In this document: piece after piece, positions 7,889 through 15,982 of the stretch
Layout of the letters: every line of letters begins with the position of its first letter
Numbering within the stretch: the first letter of the stretch is position 1
NCBI RefSeq assembly: GCF_000297095.1
Contig: NZ_AEEA01000058.1
Span: 148,793 to 212,792 of the forward strand
Reading direction: 5' to 3'
Source of the DNA: Treponema primitia ZAS-1
GTDB lineage: Bacteria; Spirochaetota; Spirochaetia; Treponematales; Breznakiellaceae
Length of the DNA stretch: 64,000 bases
Program-made: the position numbers and the translations under genes
The notes under the pieces: generated by a model
The model's database searches: none
Seen by the model: the letters and a program-made list of their open reading frames with translations, nothing else
Told to the model about the DNA's origin: nothing

Positions 7889-9405
7889 AGGGCTGCCTCT
7901 TTTTTTCCTTCGGAAGCCAGGGCGATGCGCAGTATTTCTTCCTGGGAAAACTGGTCCCGGTTAAAACATCCCGCAATGGTTCCGTCCTTCATCACATAAA
8001 TACGGTCGCACATACCGATGAGCTCCGGCAGTTCGCTGGAGATCATCAGAATTGTTAAGCCCGAAACGGCCATCTTGCTGATGATACGGTGAATTTCCGC
8101 CTTGGCGCCCACATCGACCCCCCGGGTCGGCTCGTCCAGGATAAGCAGTTTAGGGCTTAGCGCCAAAGCTTTACTGACCGACACCTTCTGCTGGTTGCCT
8201 CCGGAAAGGTTCATCACCAGAAAGTCCGTGTCCGGGGCTTTAATGCCCATGCTTTCCCGCATCTTTTCTGCCACCGTATATTCCTGCTCGTGGTTTATTA
8301 CTCCCCAACGGGCTATCCGTTCCAGCTGGGGCATGACAATATTGTTCTTAACGCTCATGTTAACAATTATACCGTACTTGCCCCGATCTTCGGATACGTA
8401 CACCAGGCCCTGTTCCATAGCCTGGCGATAATTCTTAAAACGCACCGGCCGGCCTTCCAGGGTAATTTCTCCGCGTACCGGGGGGGTAAAGCCGCTGAGG
8501 GTCAGGGCCAGCTCCGTTCTTCCGGAACCCGCCAGACCCGCAAAGCCCAGTATTTCTCCCTTTCGGATAGTAAAGTTGATATCGTGGAGCAGTTCCTGTG
8601 CCCCAAGACCTTTTACGGAAAAGAGCTCCCCCCCAATTTCCACCTCCGCCTTGGGGTAGTAGCTGTCCATGCTGCGGCCTACCATATCGGCCACCAGTTC
8701 GTCCTTATTGGTTTCCGAAACCTTCCGGGTAGAAATATAATGCCCGTCCCGTATCACCGTGACCCGGTCGCAGAGGGTAAAAATTTCTTCCAGCCGGTGG
8801 CTTATGTACACCACGCTGACCCCCTGGTCCCGCAAGCCCCGGATAATGGTAAAGAGGGCATCCACTTCTTCCTGGGTCAGGGAGGCGGTAGGTTCATCCA
8901 GAATCAAAATCCGGGATTCAAAGGTCAGCGCCTTGGCAATCTCCACCATCTGTTTTTGGGCCATCCCGAGGTTTTTGATTTTTTCATCCACCGGAATGGA
9001 AATATGCAGACCCTTGAGGATGTTCCCCATCTTTTCCGCCATGGCCTTATAGTCCAGCACCGTAAAGGGCCCCGCCTTTTTAATGATCTCCCGGCCCAGA
9101 AAGAGGTTGTCCAGGACGGTCATTTCCTCAAACAGGCTGGTTTCCTGGTGAATAATGGCGATGCCCTTGGAAAAGGCGTCCAGGGGGCTGGTAATCTTTT
9201 CTTCCCTGTCGAACAGGGAGATAGTTCCTCGGTCCGGCGCGTGAACCCCGGAGACCACCTTCATCAGGGTGGATTTCCCCGCGCCGTTCTCCCCGCAGAT
9301 CGCATGAATTTCCCCGACACGGAGCTCAAAATTCATGTCATCCAGGGCAACGATTCCGGGAAAGGTCTTTACAATCGACGATAAACCCAGGGCTATCTGG
9401 CTCAT
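7885..9405 (-). CDS. rhaT: Sugar ABC transporter ATPase (tandem NBD)
   Basis: 506 residues with two nucleotide-binding domains as in RbsA/MglA. The first has Walker A GENGAGKSTLMK (about residues 36-47) and LDEPTASL. The second has a degenerate Walker A (GLAGSGRTEL, about 290), the signature LSGGNQQK (about 405) and LDEPTRGVD. The degenerate second P-loop is normal in this family. It energises uptake with the two downstream permeases. It follows rhaM by about 30 bp. Confidence 0.92.
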   Translation of the reverse strand: MSQIALGLSSIVKTFPGIVALDDMNFELRVGEIHAICGENGAGKSTLMKVVSGVHAPDRGTISLFDREEKITSPLDAFSKGIAIIHQETSLFEEMTVLDNLFLGREIIKKAGPFTVLDYKAMAEKMGNILKGLHISIPVDEKIKNLGMAQKQMVEIAKALTFESRILILDEPTASLTQEEVDALFTIIRGLRDQGVSVVYISHRLEEIFTLCDRVTVIRDGHYISTRKVSETNKDELVADMVGRSMDSYYPKAEVEIGGELFSVKGLGAQELLHDINFTIRKGEILGFAGLAGSGRTELALTLSGFTPPVRGEITLEGRPVRFKNYRQAMEQGLVYVSEDRGKYGIIVNMSVKNNIVMPQLERIARWGVINHEQEYTVAEKMRESMGIKAPDTDFLVMNLSGGNQQKVSVSKALALSPKLLILDEPTRGVDVGAKAEIHRIISKMAVSGLTILMISSELPELIGMCDRIYVMKDGTIAGCFNRDQFSQEEILRIALASEGKKEAAL

Positions 9406-9434
9406 TCCTACCTCTTAATTAAAGTTTGAAAAAA

Positions 9435-9752
9435 TTACCGGTGAAAGAAAACCTGTTCCAACTGGTATGCGGTTCCGGTTTGGGGATCAATTTCCATGCG
9501 CATCACGTCCTTCATATGCTCATTCCAGCGATCAACCACGGGACTCCCTGCCTGCGCTTTTGCGGCAAAATCAACCCCCTTTTCGGCCTCATAATAGCCG
9601 AAAAGCTCGTCCCCCACACACCAGATGGTGTAATTGTGGATCCCCGCATTGTTTAGGAGTTCGGTCATTTCCGGCCAAATCTCATCGTGCCGACGAATAT
9701 ATTCCGCCTTAGCCCCCGGGAGTAGTTTAGCCTTCCACGCAAATCGTTCCAT
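9435..9752 (-). CDS. rhaM: L-rhamnose mutarotase
   Basis: 105 residues matching the full length of the RhaM/RhaU family, which interconverts alpha and beta anomers of L-rhamnose in the cytoplasm. Family hallmarks visible are the N-terminal FAWKAKLLPGAKAEYIRRHDEIWPEM with its conserved His, NYTIW, LFGYYE and the WNEHMKDVM segment. It is the first gene of the operon, with a GGAAGGAAG ribosome site. This gene is the main reason for assigning the transporter to rhamnose. Confidence 0.93.
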   Translation of the reverse strand: MERFAWKAKLLPGAKAEYIRRHDEIWPEMTELLNNAGIHNYTIWCVGDELFGYYEAEKGVDFAAKAQAGSPVVDRWNEHMKDVMRMEIDPQTGTAYQLEQVFFHR

Positions 9753-9810
9753 AGCTTCCTTCCTTAATGAGCGTTAATCTTTAGTTTCTCCCGGATTTTT
9801 CATGGCGTAA
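9753..9810. promoter_or_regulatory. Divergent rhaM / araC-type control region
   Basis: Only 58 bp separate the rhamnose operon from the divergent AraC-family gene, so their promoters must overlap and share operator sites. I see the rhaM ribosome site but no unambiguous -35/-10 pairs. The arrangement suggests the regulator controls both itself and the operon. Confidence 0.5.
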
Positions 9811-10761
9811 ATGGATATTTCTCCTGTGAGGATGGAAAAAAACCATCTTTTCCAGTATTATAGAATAGTGAAATCAAAATCCGGCAATGCCCGGGGGCCC
9901 TTTTGGCACTACCTCCCCTACAGCGAAGAAGACGAGAAACTGGGGATGGTATGCACCAATGTGGGCAGCATGGAGGCGCCCCCGAATACCGTGTATCCCC
10001 CCTATAAAAACGACCATCCCGCCCTATTCCGGTCGGTCGCGGAAGGCCGTGTGTTACCCACATTTCAGCTAATATACATCACCGCCGGGCAGGGCATCCT
10101 TGAGGTTGGGGAGACCTCCTATACCCTTAGGCCTGGTTCTGCTTTTATCCTCCTTCCGGGGATGAAACATCGGTACAAACCGGTGTTTGAGACCGGGTGG
10201 CATGAATATTGGGCTGGTTTCCAGGGAGAATATTTTATCAAATTGATGGAGAAGGGCGTTCTGTCCAAGGAACGGATCTTTTTTGAAGTCGGTCTCTATG
10301 ATTTTATGATATCCACCTTTAACCAGATCATTGATGAGGTCAAAAACCAGCGACCCCTCTTTCAGTTAAAGGCCTGTTCGGGGATTATTTCCCTGCTTGC
10401 GGAGATCCTGACCCGGGAACGGCGGAAGGATCAGCCAAATTCGTACCAAAAGATAGTGGAAAAGACGAAATATCTTATGGAAACGAATATTTTTAGCGCC
10501 GTCAACCTATCGGATATCTCCGAGCAGATTGGGGTAAGCACCTCTAAGCTGAATGAAATATTCAAAACCTATACGTCCATGACGCCCTATCAGTATTTTA
10601 TCCATATAAAGATACTTAAGGCCGAAAGCTTGCTTGAGCAGAAGGATGTGTCGGTAAAAGAGGTGGCCTATAGTCTGGGGTTTGAGGATCAGTACTATTT
10701 TTCCCGGCTTTTTAAGAATAAGACCGGGATTGCGCCTTCAAATTGGAATAAGTTGATTTAG
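9811..10761 (+). CDS. AraC-family transcriptional regulator
   Basis: 316 residues. An N-terminal cupin-like sensor domain (about 40-150, with LIYITAGQGILEVGETSYTL and FILLPGMKHRYKP) is followed by two helix-turn-helix motifs. These are LSDISEQIGVSTSKLNEIF and VKEVAYSLGFEDQYYFSRLFKNKTGIAP in the last 100 residues. It is divergent from the rhamnose operon and most likely its rhamnose-responsive activator, analogous in role to RhaR/RhaS of enterics. The exact start is uncertain (Met at 9811 or 9832); neither has a good ribosome site. Confidence 0.88.
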   Translation: MDISPVRMEKNHLFQYYRIVKSKSGNARGPFWHYLPYSEEDEKLGMVCTNVGSMEAPPNTVYPPYKNDHPALFRSVAEGRVLPTFQLIYITAGQGILEVGETSYTLRPGSAFILLPGMKHRYKPVFETGWHEYWAGFQGEYFIKLMEKGVLSKERIFFEVGLYDFMISTFNQIIDEVKNQRPLFQLKACSGIISLLAEILTRERRKDQPNSYQKIVEKTKYLMETNIFSAVNLSDISEQIGVSTSKLNEIFKTYTSMTPYQYFIHIKILKAESLLEQKDVSVKEVAYSLGFEDQYYFSRLFKNKTGIAPSNWNKLI

Positions 10762-10846
10762 GGGAAGGCACGGATTTGCGGCTGACGCCGACGGTTTCCA
10801 GCTTCGCGACCATTCAAAAGGCTCTCGCCTTTCGAACGGCCCAAGT

Positions 10847-10866
10847 CCCCGGTTCAAATCCGGCCT
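10847..10866 (+). other. tRNA T-arm-like remnant, inverted copy of tRNA-Pro segment
   Basis: Plus-strand AGTCCCCGGTTCAAATCCGG repeats, in inverse orientation, the T-arm of the tRNA-Pro gene 30 bp away. Around it CAAAAGGC (10815) and GCCTTTTG (10863) can pair, but the intervening sequence is too short for a normal tRNA and has no anticodon arm. I read it as a remnant or a local inverted duplication, not a working tRNA. Confidence 0.6.
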
Positions 10867-10889
10867 TTTGTGGATAAGAATTTATTTTG

Positions 10890-10962
10890 TCGGGCAACCC
10901 GGATTTGAACCGGGGACCTCTTGGTCCCGAACCAAGCGCGCTACCAGCTGCGCTATTACCCG
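10890..10962 (-). tRNA. tRNA-Pro (anticodon CGG)
   Basis: A 73-nt cloverleaf is visible on the minus strand. The acceptor arm is CGGGTAA pairing TTGCCCG with A as discriminator. The anticodon arm CTTGG-TTCGGGA-CCAAG gives anticodon CGG, and the T-arm has GGTTCAAATCC. CCA is not encoded. Its first base directly follows the T-run of the hairpin at 10963-10988. Confidence 0.93.
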
Positions 10963-10988
10963 AAAAAAAACCCGTCCCATAGGACGGG
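10963..10988 (-). terminator. Intrinsic terminator after tRNA-Asp
   Basis: On the minus strand a 7-bp stem CCCGTCC/GGACGGG with a 4-nt loop is followed by eight T. It is a textbook rho-independent terminator for tRNA-Asp. A second hairpin (10993-11008, CGGACC/GGTCCG) lies between it and the tRNA. The T-run ends exactly where tRNA-Pro begins. Confidence 0.8.
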
Positions 10989-11009
10989 CTAGCGGACCGT
11001 TTGGTCCGA

Positions 11010-11084
11010 CGGGAGCGACGGGGCTTGAACCCGCGATCTCCGGCTTGACAGGCCAGCGTGATAAACCAGCTTCACTACACCCCC
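11010..11084 (-). tRNA. tRNA-Asp (anticodon GTC)
   Basis: A 75-nt cloverleaf. The acceptor GGGGGTG pairs CGCTCCC (one G-T), and the discriminator is G, as required for Asp identity. The anticodon arm CTGGC-CTGTCAA-GCCGG gives GTC, and the T-arm has GGTTCAAGCCC. CCA is not encoded. Confidence 0.92.
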
Positions 11085-11153
11085 ATAAGTTTTAATAGCA
11101 TAATAAGCGGATTGAAAAAAGTCAAGTATACTATTTTACATTATCGTCCGTGG

Positions 11154-11573
11154 TTATTCTTGGGTAAATACGTTTTTGATCATCCGCTTCCCGGGCAGGC
11201 GGTAGATGTCAAAATCAGAGTCGATGCTGATGATGGACCTGATGCCCCGCTTTTCTGCGGCTATCACCAGGGTTGCATCGGCAAAATCCATTGGTAGATC
11301 ATGGTATTGATTGATTAGCGATGATACTTGTAAAAGGTCTTCCTGGGGGATTTCGTGGAGGATAAGGCCATGGCGGTTTACCCATTCAAAGAAGTCCATC
11401 TGGGCCTTGATACTGAAATCAAGCATATAACAAACTTCGGTAAGTACCGCCAAGGTACTGATAAACCGGTAATTTTTGCCGCGAAGGAAGTTTATTACCG
11501 GTTCGTGGTAGGTATCATCCTTGTCAAAGAGGGCTATCAGGGGGCCCGCGTCAATGAGGATGGTGTTTAGCAT
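11154..11573 (-). CDS. vapC: PIN-domain toxin, VapC family
   Basis: 139 residues. It has the PIN acidic residues expected for a Mg2+-dependent RNase: IDAGPLIALFD at the N-terminus, LTEVCYML near residue 45, DFADATLV near 98 and DSDFD near 118. It starts 23 bp inside the upstream antitoxin gene, so the two are translated together. The target RNA cannot be told from sequence; tRNA is common for VapC. Confidence 0.85.
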   Translation of the reverse strand: MLNTILIDAGPLIALFDKDDTYHEPVINFLRGKNYRFISTLAVLTEVCYMLDFSIKAQMDFFEWVNRHGLILHEIPQEDLLQVSSLINQYHDLPMDFADATLVIAAEKRGIRSIISIDSDFDIYRLPGKRMIKNVFTQE

Positions 11574-11802
11574 GGAGCTTTTCCTTTATATGGGTTTTAT
11601 AGTTTGCGGACAGACCGCCGTCTCCGCTGCCGTATCTTCCAAAATAGGATTCCCCAAGCTCCCAGGAGCTTTTTTCGGCCTCTTCCCGGGCTAGATAGAC
11701 AGCCACCGCCTCCCGTACGAATTCGGTCTTGGTAACATGTTTTGCCTTGACGGCGATATCGAGACGCTGCTCTAGTTCTTCAGGTAACCTGGCGCTGGTC
11801 AT
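11551..11802 (-). CDS. vapB: Ribbon-helix-helix antitoxin, VapB-like
   Basis: 83 residues. The N-terminus MTSARLPEELEQRLDIAVKA followed by TKTEFVREAVAVYL is a typical MetJ/Arc/CopG DNA-binding fold. The C-terminal part (LGESYFGRYGSGDGG onward) should bind the toxin. A perfect palindrome lies 13 bp upstream and is the likely autoregulatory operator. A GGAG ribosome site precedes the ATG. Confidence 0.83.
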   Translation of the reverse strand: MTSARLPEELEQRLDIAVKAKHVTKTEFVREAVAVYLAREEAEKSSWELGESYFGRYGSGDGGLSANYKTHIKEKLHAKHHPH

Positions 11803-11814
11803 GACATTCTTCTC

Positions 11815-11837
11815 CTGTAATACAAGGTGTATTACAG
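11815..11837. promoter_or_regulatory. VapB operator palindrome
   Basis: CTGTAATACA, a 3-bp spacer, then TGTATTACAG: perfect 10-bp arms immediately upstream of vapB. A TTGACA on the minus strand lies about 10 bp further upstream, so the palindrome covers the promoter. Ribbon-helix-helix antitoxins repress their operon by binding such sites. Confidence 0.75.
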
Positions 11838-12000
11838 GGAGTTGATCATGTCAAGAGTCTATGGGGCAATTTTCTATCAAATAATGGTATTTTTCGGGGG
11901 ATACAAAAAAAAAATACAATACATAACAAAAACCAGTTGACAGATACTGAACCTTCCCCTTATGTTTCAAGGGAATCCACATATTCTAACGGAGAATGCT

Positions 12001-12237
12001 ATGGTTCTAAGCAGTACGTACAATGACAGGTTTCCCTCCTTCCTTGCCCTGGATGACGATGACGACGACGATCTGGAGGAAGAAGACGATTTTGATGACA
12101 TGGAAGACGATTTTGAAGATGACTTCGATGACGATTTCGACGATGACGACGACGATTTTGATGACGACGATGACGACGATGATGATTTTGACGACTATGA
12201 AGAAGACATGGATTTCGATGACGACTTTGACGAATAG
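12001..12237 (+). CDS. Small Asp-rich acidic protein
   Basis: 78 residues from the ATG at 12001, which has GGAG at proper distance; an in-frame codon at 11962 lacks one. After about 16 ordinary residues (MVLSSTYNDRFPSFLA) the rest is almost entirely Asp with Phe and a few Glu, in DDDFDDD-type runs. It is convergent with rsfS and separated from it by 6 bp. Such extreme composition predicts a disordered polyanion, perhaps binding cations or basic proteins. No family is recognised and function is unknown. Confidence 0.6.
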   Translation: MVLSSTYNDRFPSFLALDDDDDDDLEEEDDFDDMEDDFEDDFDDDFDDDDDDFDDDDDDDDDFDDYEEDMDFDDDFDE

Positions 12238-12243
12238 CTGGGG

Positions 12244-12606
12244 CTAGGGGCTTATTATCACCGCAGCGCTCCAAAGCCGCTCCAGTTCATAAAATGAACG
12301 GGATTTCGCCGACATAAGGTGAATCACGATGTTTCCCAGATCCGTGAGATTCCATTCGTCATCGGCGCTGGTTTTTCGATGCCGCCGGAGTATTTCTATG
12401 CCCTTTTCACGGGCATAATCCTTGATATGCCGCTGCAAACCCTGTAAATGGGTATTGCTGGATACGGTGGCTACCACAAAAAAATCGGTCCAGTAGTTGA
12501 TCTCCCGCAGATCCATCACAATAACATTTTCCCCACGGTGCTCCTTAAGAAGGGCAGCCAATTCAAGGGCGGCGCTTTTATCATCCGCCCGAAACGTATC
12601 TTCCAT
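12244..12606 (-). CDS. rsfS: Ribosomal silencing factor RsfS
   Basis: 120 residues from the ATG at 12606 (AAGGA upstream). It has the RsfS/Iojap signature: VIVMDLREINYWTDFFVVATVSSNTHLQGL and DEWNLTDLGNIVIHLM. The protein binds L14 on the large subunit and blocks subunit joining in starvation. It overlaps the LCP gene by 26 bp and ends the rplU-obg-nadD-lcp-rsfS series, an order common in bacteria. Confidence 0.93.
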   Translation of the reverse strand: MEDTFRADDKSAALELAALLKEHRGENVIVMDLREINYWTDFFVVATVSSNTHLQGLQRHIKDYAREKGIEILRRHRKTSADDEWNLTDLGNIVIHLMSAKSRSFYELERLWSAAVIISP

Positions 12607-13801
12607 TGAAATCCTTTCCAATAATGAGGGTAAAATCCGAACGATACTCCAGATTCTGGATATTTATCTCTATCCCCAGTTCAATATTTTCCGGCATCAG
12701 TGAATCACGCCGGATATTCCGGCACCGGATGATATCCGCAAAGGTCCTGACCATGTCCTCGTAACCGGACCGATCCACTATTTCCGTAATTTCGTAGTCA
12801 GTACGGTCCGCATTCCCGATGGTAATAACATCATACCCAAAACCCCGGAGTAGATCCGCAGTCCTTCCCGCAAGTCCCGCCGTGGCGGTTCCGTTCAGGA
12901 TCTCCACGGTAAAGACCCGCTCGGAAAGCGTCCCCTCACCCTGCCTCGTCAGAGCCGCAAGGGACTGGCGGACAATTTCCTTGATAAGGCTGCCGTCATA
13001 GAGGGGAAGGAGGAGTACCTGCCCCGAAACCTCCCGGGTAATACCCCCCACGGACTGAATGTTTACCCGATCCATATCAATCTTGGCCAGCTCGTCAAAA
13101 AGCCGGATCCGGGTCCGGGGATCCATGGGCGTTTTTAGCAGGGGCCGGTATATCTGGGCCACGGTTGTTTTCTTGAGGTATTCGGCCTTTTCCCCCAGCC
13201 GTTTAATAAACCCAATGAAAAAACGCTGCCGGCGGAAGTGGGCCAGTTCCCGATCCTCCTCGGGAAGCTCATAGGTGAGGTAACTTCGGGATTTGTCCCC
13301 ATCCAGCCGGGTTACACCGGAGGGGAAGAGGACCGTATTTCCCTTTTCGTATATTCCCACCGGTGCAGGGATAAACAGTTCCACCCCTTCAATTAAATCC
13401 ACCACCTTACCCAGGCTCTCCAGCTCTATCACGACAGAAAAATTTATCTCGATCCCTAAAAATTTTTCTACTTCCCCTTCGAATAAGCTTATCCTTTGGG
13501 GCTCGTACATGGTATCAATCCGGTCCACCCGATTGATCCGCGGGATAATCAGTCCCACTTCACCGGGTATATCAAAGACAGCCGCCCGCCGGGTTGCCGG
13601 ATAATAGAATAGAACATAGGAACTCAGGGGTTTTTTGTTCCCCTCAATAATAAAAAGAGTCGAAATTACCCGGTCCCCCGAAAGGGCTTCCTCAATCGGG
13701 TCGAATCGCATGGCCAGGATGATGAAGGAAATCCCTCCCCCAAGGAGCAGAAGGATCAATACCAAAAGAAAAGCACTGGCGTCAGCCTTTGTTTTTCTCA
13801 A
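12581..13801 (-). CDS. LytR-CpsA-Psr family protein with LytR_C domain
   Basis: 406 residues: one N-terminal membrane helix (about 10-32), an LCP domain (about 55-220) and a C-terminal LytR_C domain (about 295-400, FTVEILNGTATAGLAGRTADLL...). LCP enzymes transfer glycopolymers from lipid carriers onto cell walls. Spirochaetes keep a set of LCP-like proteins whose acceptor is unclear. The LCP part is divergent (FDIPGEVGLIIP, FPSGVTRLDGDKSRSYL), so enzymatic activity is not certain. It overlaps both neighbouring genes. Confidence 0.8.
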   Translation of the reverse strand: MRKTKADASAFLLVLILLLLGGGISFIILAMRFDPIEEALSGDRVISTLFIIEGNKKPLSSYVLFYYPATRRAAVFDIPGEVGLIIPRINRVDRIDTMYEPQRISLFEGEVEKFLGIEINFSVVIELESLGKVVDLIEGVELFIPAPVGIYEKGNTVLFPSGVTRLDGDKSRSYLTYELPEEDRELAHFRRQRFFIGFIKRLGEKAEYLKKTTVAQIYRPLLKTPMDPRTRIRLFDELAKIDMDRVNIQSVGGITREVSGQVLLLPLYDGSLIKEIVRQSLAALTRQGEGTLSERVFTVEILNGTATAGLAGRTADLLRGFGYDVITIGNADRTDYEITEIVDRSGYEDMVRTFADIIRCRNIRRDSLMPENIELGIEINIQNLEYRSDFTLIIGKDFNGRYVSGG

Positions 13802-14969
13802 AAGCCTCTCCTTTAATGACTTCTAATAGGCGTAGAGTTCCCTTGGAAAGGCTAAGTTCCCGGGAGCGAAGATACGCCACGGTTTCATCCAGAACCGCAG
13901 CAAACAGAGCATCCAGGCTGGCAAAACTCCGGAAGTCCCGAAGGCCGGGACTTACATGTTCCCGGGAAACCTCAATTTTATCGGCAATAAACACCGCCCT
14001 TGCCAGGGGGCCCATTTCGGTGTCCGCCATGGTATGGAGCCGTACTGCCTCAAGGATATCCTTATTATGTATGCCGAAGCGTTCCCTAAGCAATACCGCC
14101 GCAGAGCGGGCATGGAGCAGGGAGGGCTTTTTTTTCTCCAGCTTGGATACCGATTGGCCGTCCTGCTTAGTCAGGCGAATCAATTCTTCCTCCGAAAAGG
14201 ACTTGCACATATCGTGGGCGATTCCGGCGAGATAACCCGAGGGGGGATCTATGCCGAAGCGCCGACAAAGATCCTCTGCAAGGAGGGCAACATTCCGGGA
14301 ATGGAGGAACCGGGAGGGGCTTATCATGGTATGTACCGCATTTTCTATACCCGCAATAAGCTCCAGGGAGATGCCGTCCCGGCTCTTTACCGGTTCGCCC
14401 AGGCCGTATAACAGCCGGTCTTCAATAATGAGCCGCGCCCCCTGGGGGACCAGATAGCTCCAGGCTTCTCCGTTCCGGATACGATCCCGGACCTTCCCCG
14501 AAGAAAGCTCCATAATTTCATTTCCCAGCCGTTTATGGGGAAAAGGAAAGGGCAGATCCTCCGCAGAAAGCCGGTGGGCAATGATGATATCCGTGAGGGA
14601 TACGATCTCGGCGGCGCTCCGCCATTTGTGGAAATCCCGGGCCAGATCGTCCCCCAGGATAAGTCCCGGCTTTCCCTCGGGCCGGTATCGTTCCAGGATA
14701 TCCTTAATAGTATCGATGGTGTAGGAAACCCCTTCCCGCCGGATTTCACCGTCTTCAATAGTAAGCCGTGAATCCGCAGGTATGGAGGCGATAAGCATAT
14801 CCAACCTATCCTTAGCGGAGGCGCCCTGGGCATCGAGCTTAAAAGGGGAAGTATAGGCGGGTACCAGAATGACCCTATCATACCCCAGGGAGGAAAGGGC
14901 CGCATCCGCCAGAAAAAGATGGCCCATGTGGATGGGGTTAAAGCTGCCCCCCAGAATCGCGAATTTCAA
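13782..14969 (-). CDS. nadD: NadD nicotinate-nucleotide adenylyltransferase fused to YqeK HD phosphohydrolase
   Basis: 395 residues. Residues 1-190 are NadD, with GGSFNPIHMGHLFLADAA carrying the GxFxPxHxGH nucleotidyltransferase motif and SYTIDT; it makes deamido-NAD. Residues 205-390 are a YqeK-type HD domain with HSRNVA, AHDMCK and HTMA, related to Ap4A hydrolases. In many bacteria the two are adjacent genes and here they are one polypeptide. It overlaps obg by ATGA. Confidence 0.93.
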   Translation of the reverse strand: MKFAILGGSFNPIHMGHLFLADAALSSLGYDRVILVPAYTSPFKLDAQGASAKDRLDMLIASIPADSRLTIEDGEIRREGVSYTIDTIKDILERYRPEGKPGLILGDDLARDFHKWRSAAEIVSLTDIIIAHRLSAEDLPFPFPHKRLGNEIMELSSGKVRDRIRNGEAWSYLVPQGARLIIEDRLLYGLGEPVKSRDGISLELIAGIENAVHTMISPSRFLHSRNVALLAEDLCRRFGIDPPSGYLAGIAHDMCKSFSEEELIRLTKQDGQSVSKLEKKKPSLLHARSAAVLLRERFGIHNKDILEAVRLHTMADTEMGPLARAVFIADKIEVSREHVSPGLRDFRSFASLDALFAAVLDETVAYLRSRELSLSKGTLRLLEVIKGEAFEKNKG

Positions 14970-15982
14970 TTTTCCTTTTCCCCGGCGGCGGCCAATCGTC
15001 CCAGGCTGGCGGCCAGTTCCTCCAGCCCTTCCCCGGAAAACACCGAAATCCCCAGCACCGTCTCTTCGGGATACCGGGCCCTTAGTTCCCCCAGCCGTTC
15101 CGCCGTAGAAATATCCCCGCCATTTCCCAGATCGGTCTTAGTTCCAACCAGGAGCCGCGGCTTCTTGACCAGTTCCGGCGAAAAGGCATCCAGTTCTTTG
15201 TAAAGAATATCAAAGGCGGTGAGGTAATTATCCTGGGACAGGTCGATAAGAAAAACCAGGGCGGCGGTACGGGCAATATGCTTGAGGAACCGTATTCCCA
15301 GGCCGACCCCTTCCGAGGCTCCTTCGATGAGTCCCGGTATGTCCGCCAGGATGATGTCCCGGTCTCCCAGGGTAAGCACCCCCAGGTTTGGTATCTTCGT
15401 GGTAAATGGGTAGGGGGCAATTTTAGGCCGGGCATTGGTGAACCGATCCAGGAGGGATGATTTCCCCGCGTTGGGGAAGCCCACCAGGCCGATATCCGCC
15501 AGAACCTGTATCTCCACCCGGAGCCGCCGCTTTTCGCCGGGCTTTCCCGGCAGGGCTCTCCGGGGCGCCTGGGTTACCGAAGACTTGAAGTGGATGTTTC
15601 CCCAGCCGCCGTTGCCCCCCTTGAGGAACAGGAAGGACCCTTCCTGGCGGCCAAAATCCCGGATAATCTCCCCGGTCTCCGCGTCCTTGAGTACCGTTCC
15701 CGGGGGTACGGGTATCACCGTATCTTCCCCGTTGCGGCCATAACGCTGGGAGCCCTCTCCGTCCCGGCCGTTTTCGGCCTTGAAACTCTGCTTGTAGCGC
15801 AGATGGACCAGGGTGCGCAGGTTACGGCGGACCTCAAAGACCACCGCCCCGCCCCGGCCGCCATCGCCACCGGAGGGCCCGCCCAGGGGGACGTACTTTT
15901 CCCGCCGGAAGGCTACGCAGCCGTTACCTCCCGAGCCGGAGGAAACCTCGATCAACGCCTCATCGGCAAATTTATCAATCAT
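14966..15982 (-). CDS. obg: GTPase Obg
   Basis: 338 residues from the ATG at 15982, where the family's usual N-terminus FADEA is found. The glycine-rich Obg fold occupies 1-158, with GGDGGRGG and GGWGN. The GTPase domain has GFPNAGKSSL (G1), TKIPNLGVL (G2 region), DIPGLIEGA (G3) and a GTKTDL G4 motif. It acts in ribosome assembly and stringent signalling. No ribosome site is visible, and a terminator-like hairpin's T-run abuts the start codon. Confidence 0.95.
   Translation of the reverse strand: MIDKFADEALIEVSSGSGGNGCVAFRREKYVPLGGPSGGDGGRGGAVVFEVRRNLRTLVHLRYKQSFKAENGRDGEGSQRYGRNGEDTVIPVPPGTVLKDAETGEIIRDFGRQEGSFLFLKGGNGGWGNIHFKSSVTQAPRRALPGKPGEKRRLRVEIQVLADIGLVGFPNAGKSSLLDRFTNARPKIAPYPFTTKIPNLGVLTLGDRDIILADIPGLIEGASEGVGLGIRFLKHIARTAALVFLIDLSQDNYLTAFDILYKELDAFSPELVKKPRLLVGTKTDLGNGGDISTAERLGELRARYPEETVLGISVFSGEGLEELAASLGRLAAAGEKEN

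Noticed and set aside
8290..9384. Long plus-strand open frame opposite the rhamnose ATPase
   Set aside because: Shadow of a GC-rich gene; the minus strand has complete RbsA-type motifs and the plus frame matches nothing.
10762..10870. A tRNA-Sec or long-arm tRNA on the plus strand upstream of tRNA-Pro
   Set aside because: Only a T-arm and an 8-bp outer pairing can be found; no D-arm or anticodon arm of proper size fits.
10868..11095. Open frame on the plus strand across both tRNA genes (FEPGTSWSRT, GATGLEPAISG)
   Set aside because: This peptide is the well-known false translation of the antisense of tRNA genes; the two cloverleaves explain the sequence.
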